Assembly: GCA_013398955.1 (NCBI GenBank) | Contig: VWPU01019240.1 | Location: 1 to 64,000 of the forward strand | Direction: 5' to 3' | DNA from: Callaeas wilsoni | Taxonomy: Eukaryota; Chordata; Aves; Passeriformes; Callaeidae | Length of the DNA stretch: 64,000 bases | Shown: positions 61,428-64,000 of the stretch, piece by piece | How the letters are laid out: the number at the start of each line of letters is the position of its first letter | How positions within the stretch are numbered: the first letter of the stretch is position 1 | Notes under the pieces: generated by a model | What the model was told of the DNA's origin: nothing | Database searches by the model: none | What the model saw: only the letters and a program-made list of their open reading frames with translations | Translations under genes and position numbers: made by a program

Positions 61428-64000
61428 ATGGAGAGCTAACCTACCAGGCACTACTGTGTCTATAGCAGGTGCACCTAACCAGGCACACAACAAGCCAAAA
61501 TGCAGAGAGCCTGGGAGACTGTCCTGTCTCTGGCTTTAGGAGACAAAAGCTTTTTAGCATGAAAGGAAATAAGAGGGCTGATGTATGGAAGGGCATGGGA
61601 AAGAGTACATAAAAGCAAAGATGTAATTTTTCTAAAGAAACTTTAAAAACAGATGAAAGCTTCTCTCTTCTCTGTCAAAACTGAACCCAAAGAATTGTCT
61701 TGACTCTGAATCAGTTTTATTTTCTAAGAGTTACTAGTTGTCCCCTTAGCGAGTTTCCTGGAGGACCATCAATGTAAAATAAATTGATTATGAGAAAAAT
61801 GGGAATTTGAAGTTTAAAAGGCCACTCTGCAAAGACTTGGCAAAATGGAGAGAGCTGCTGCTTAACCACACCCAGTATTATTAGGTAAATCAAATCAGAG
61901 AGGTGCTTTTACACTGGTCATTTTAAACACAGTAAGCACCAAAAAGGTGCTTTTTCCTAAAAACCAGACTGTACACATCTCTAGTTCTTTTAGGGAGTAA
62001 AGAAGCTCTAAGTCAAACTTATGTCTAATCAGTTTTTCTAAGAACAGCAATACAGGAGTGAGATAATGTTTGCACTTTTTCCTGAACCCTCATCTCAGCA
62101 CTTATTTCTGTATTCAGTAACATGGAAATAAACTCTGCTAGATCCCAGGCAAGTCTGAGGACCTGACAGTGCAGTGCTGATACTGTATTACCTGAATTAT
62201 TGAGAAGAAATATATTGAAATGTTCTGCAAGGCTTCCTCAGTTTGCAACAAAAGAACAAGTGAATGTTTTGTAGTACTAATAAATTCCACCCACCCCCCC
62301 TCTTATTTTTTTTCTTACAAATCTTTGCAGAAAACTTTTGGAAACCATTGGAAAATATTCCTTCCTTGAGAATATACTCTTTCTTGCTTCTATATCCTTT
62401 AAGCAATTAATCCTAGGCTCCCTTTATTGTGAGCTACCCACGGGATTCTCTTGGTACACCAGAACTGTTCTTGGCAGAAGATAACCATAGCCTGGTAACC
62501 TTTTTGGATTTATTATTTAATAGTGGAAATTCGTCTTTAGACATCGAATGTTGGTTTCTTAAGGTGATTGCTTCTGAATTTCTTGCTTTAATTTGGATTA
62601 TACAGCTGCATGTGTCTAGACTATTTAGTATTTAATTTTATTGGTTTTGCTCATGGTGTATGATTTGTTTGTATAATTATCTGGAACATATGTAGACTTG
62701 CTGCTGGAGGAGACACTCATCCCTGATCCAGCTGATGTGTGGTTGAGTGAATCAGCCATCTAAATTATACCTCCAGAGTAGATAGGTCACTGCTGATCGC
62801 TGAGAGGGAGAAAGCCAAAGAACGTTTGTGAGAAAATATGTGGAGACAGTCCCTGAGAGAAGAAAAGGAGTAAAGCTTTCTCAGGTGTTTTATTTTGAAG
62901 ACGTGCGATGCTCCTTGTCTTTTCCTTCTTTCTCTCTCTCTCTCAAAAAAATATCTAAGTTAGCACTTTACTTCTCCCACTGCAACCTGACACAAAAGAC
63001 CTCAAATAAATCACTCGTTCAGTTGTCTGGTATGGCACAGTGTCAGATGCTGTCTTTTTGATAAGTTCATTTCCTAAGCAATTTGTTTAACCCTTTTTAT
63101 AGACATTGTTTTCTCTGACTAAGTCGTGAGTCATTTTTCAACACATGAGTACTCCAGGGAAATGTCACACTCGTCGCTTGTTTCTCTGGCTGCCTGGCTT
63201 CACCATATGATTTTTATAAGCCAAAAGGACAAGAGTTCCTCCTTTTGTTTGTCCCACTCTGCTGACAGCTGGCTGTCGTTGGCTCTGATTGAGGTATTCT
63301 GTAGTCTGACCTTATAGTTGTTATAAGGCAAATGAAGTTTTTGGGAAAGAGCTCCTTCTCTAAACCAGAGTATCAAGCACAATGAAGAAGCTTTTAGGAG
63401 CCTGTTATGATGGGTATCACTCATCAAATTTGTGTCATGATGTGAATGTAATTTCTTGTGTCTCAGAAGTCAGTTCCAAGTTGCCCTAAAGTAGCCACCA
63501 CTACCAAGATGAGGCTGTCTAGGAAAAATCAAAGTGATCATTTTTCATCCCAAAGACTTACTTTAGGACACAAAAGCTGTCATTCACCTCAACAGAACAG
63601 ATGGGCTGAGGGCTTGTAAAGGGTCATTTGGATTTTTTTTTCTCTAGGGAAAAATGTCTGTTTGCCATCTTACAAAAACCTCTTCTTTGCAGTTTATATC
63701 GTAAACAGACTCATTAATTTGAACAAGTATATCCAAACTACTTTGAATTTTCTGTATTATCTGTGCCTGTGGGCAGCTAGGGACAAGTGTTTGCACCCAG
63801 GTACGGTGACAGAAGGCAAGTGCAAAGACTGTGGCAGTCTCAAAGGAACACTCCCCTCGGGAATTGACTTTCTGAGGAAGCAAACGTAATTACTAGGAGT
63901 CCTGGGCACACCTGCTGGCACAGGAAAGGAGTGTCCCAAAGACTGTTCCAAGATAATGCTGTTGGTGGCTATAAAACCTTTATCTAATTCACTGTAAGCA

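Noticed and set aside
63662..63889. Plus-strand ORF near the window end tested as a DCBLD1 exon with Cys residues
   Set aside because: The Cys spacing and flanking residues do not match CUB or LCCL domains; no consistent phase-1 acceptor-donor pair.

Overview
This is a vertebrate nuclear genomic window, most likely from a bird. Two fragments have the consensus of CR1 retroposon 3' ends (23519-23675 on the minus strand and 55598-55791 on the plus strand), and CR1 is the dominant avian/reptilian LINE. The coding exons read as avian-like ROS1 and DCBLD1. These two genes are neighbours in amniotes (human 6q22). I cannot name the species. From memory of chicken ROS1 the protein is similar but not identical, so a non-chicken bird is my inference.

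Region 1-21544 (minus strand): the 5' part of ROS1, a receptor tyrosine kinase. I could place 17 coding exons from the ATG at 21544 down to an exon ending at 1117. All splice phases agree, and the joined reading frame is open for 2508 nt (836 codons). It encodes the signal peptide, a Cys-rich N-terminal region, two fibronectin type III (FN3) domains, a first YWTD-type beta-propeller, a third FN3 domain and the start of a second propeller. The rest of the ectodomain, the transmembrane segment and the kinase lie beyond coordinate 1.

Region 21545-38930: intergenic DNA between the divergent start codons of ROS1 and DCBLD1 (17.4 kb). It is mostly AT-rich and unannotatable. It holds one CR1 fragment, a GC-rich patch (about 27450-28120) and an unidentified short ORF with coding-like composition (29677-29901). 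A CpG island (about 38210-39170) marks the DCBLD1 promoter.

Region 38931-64000 (plus strand): the 5' part of DCBLD1, a single-pass membrane protein with CUB, LCCL and discoidin domains. Exon 1 (signal peptide) ends at 39027. Exon 2 (most of the CUB domain) is 54130-54342. Between them is a 15.1 kb intron, and after exon 2 at least 9.6 kb of intron 2 runs to the window end. No further DCBLD1 exon was found.

There is no operon logic here: the two genes are head-to-head, each with its own start region (CpG island for DCBLD1, AT-rich for ROS1). I found no rRNA, tRNA, CRISPR or bacterial mobile element, and no convincing new system. The most useful second-look items are a 27-nt in-frame ROS1 microexon, the coding-like ORF at 29677-29901, two G-quadruplex candidates in ROS1 introns, and the reading frame that stays open through the CpG island upstream of the DCBLD1 start.
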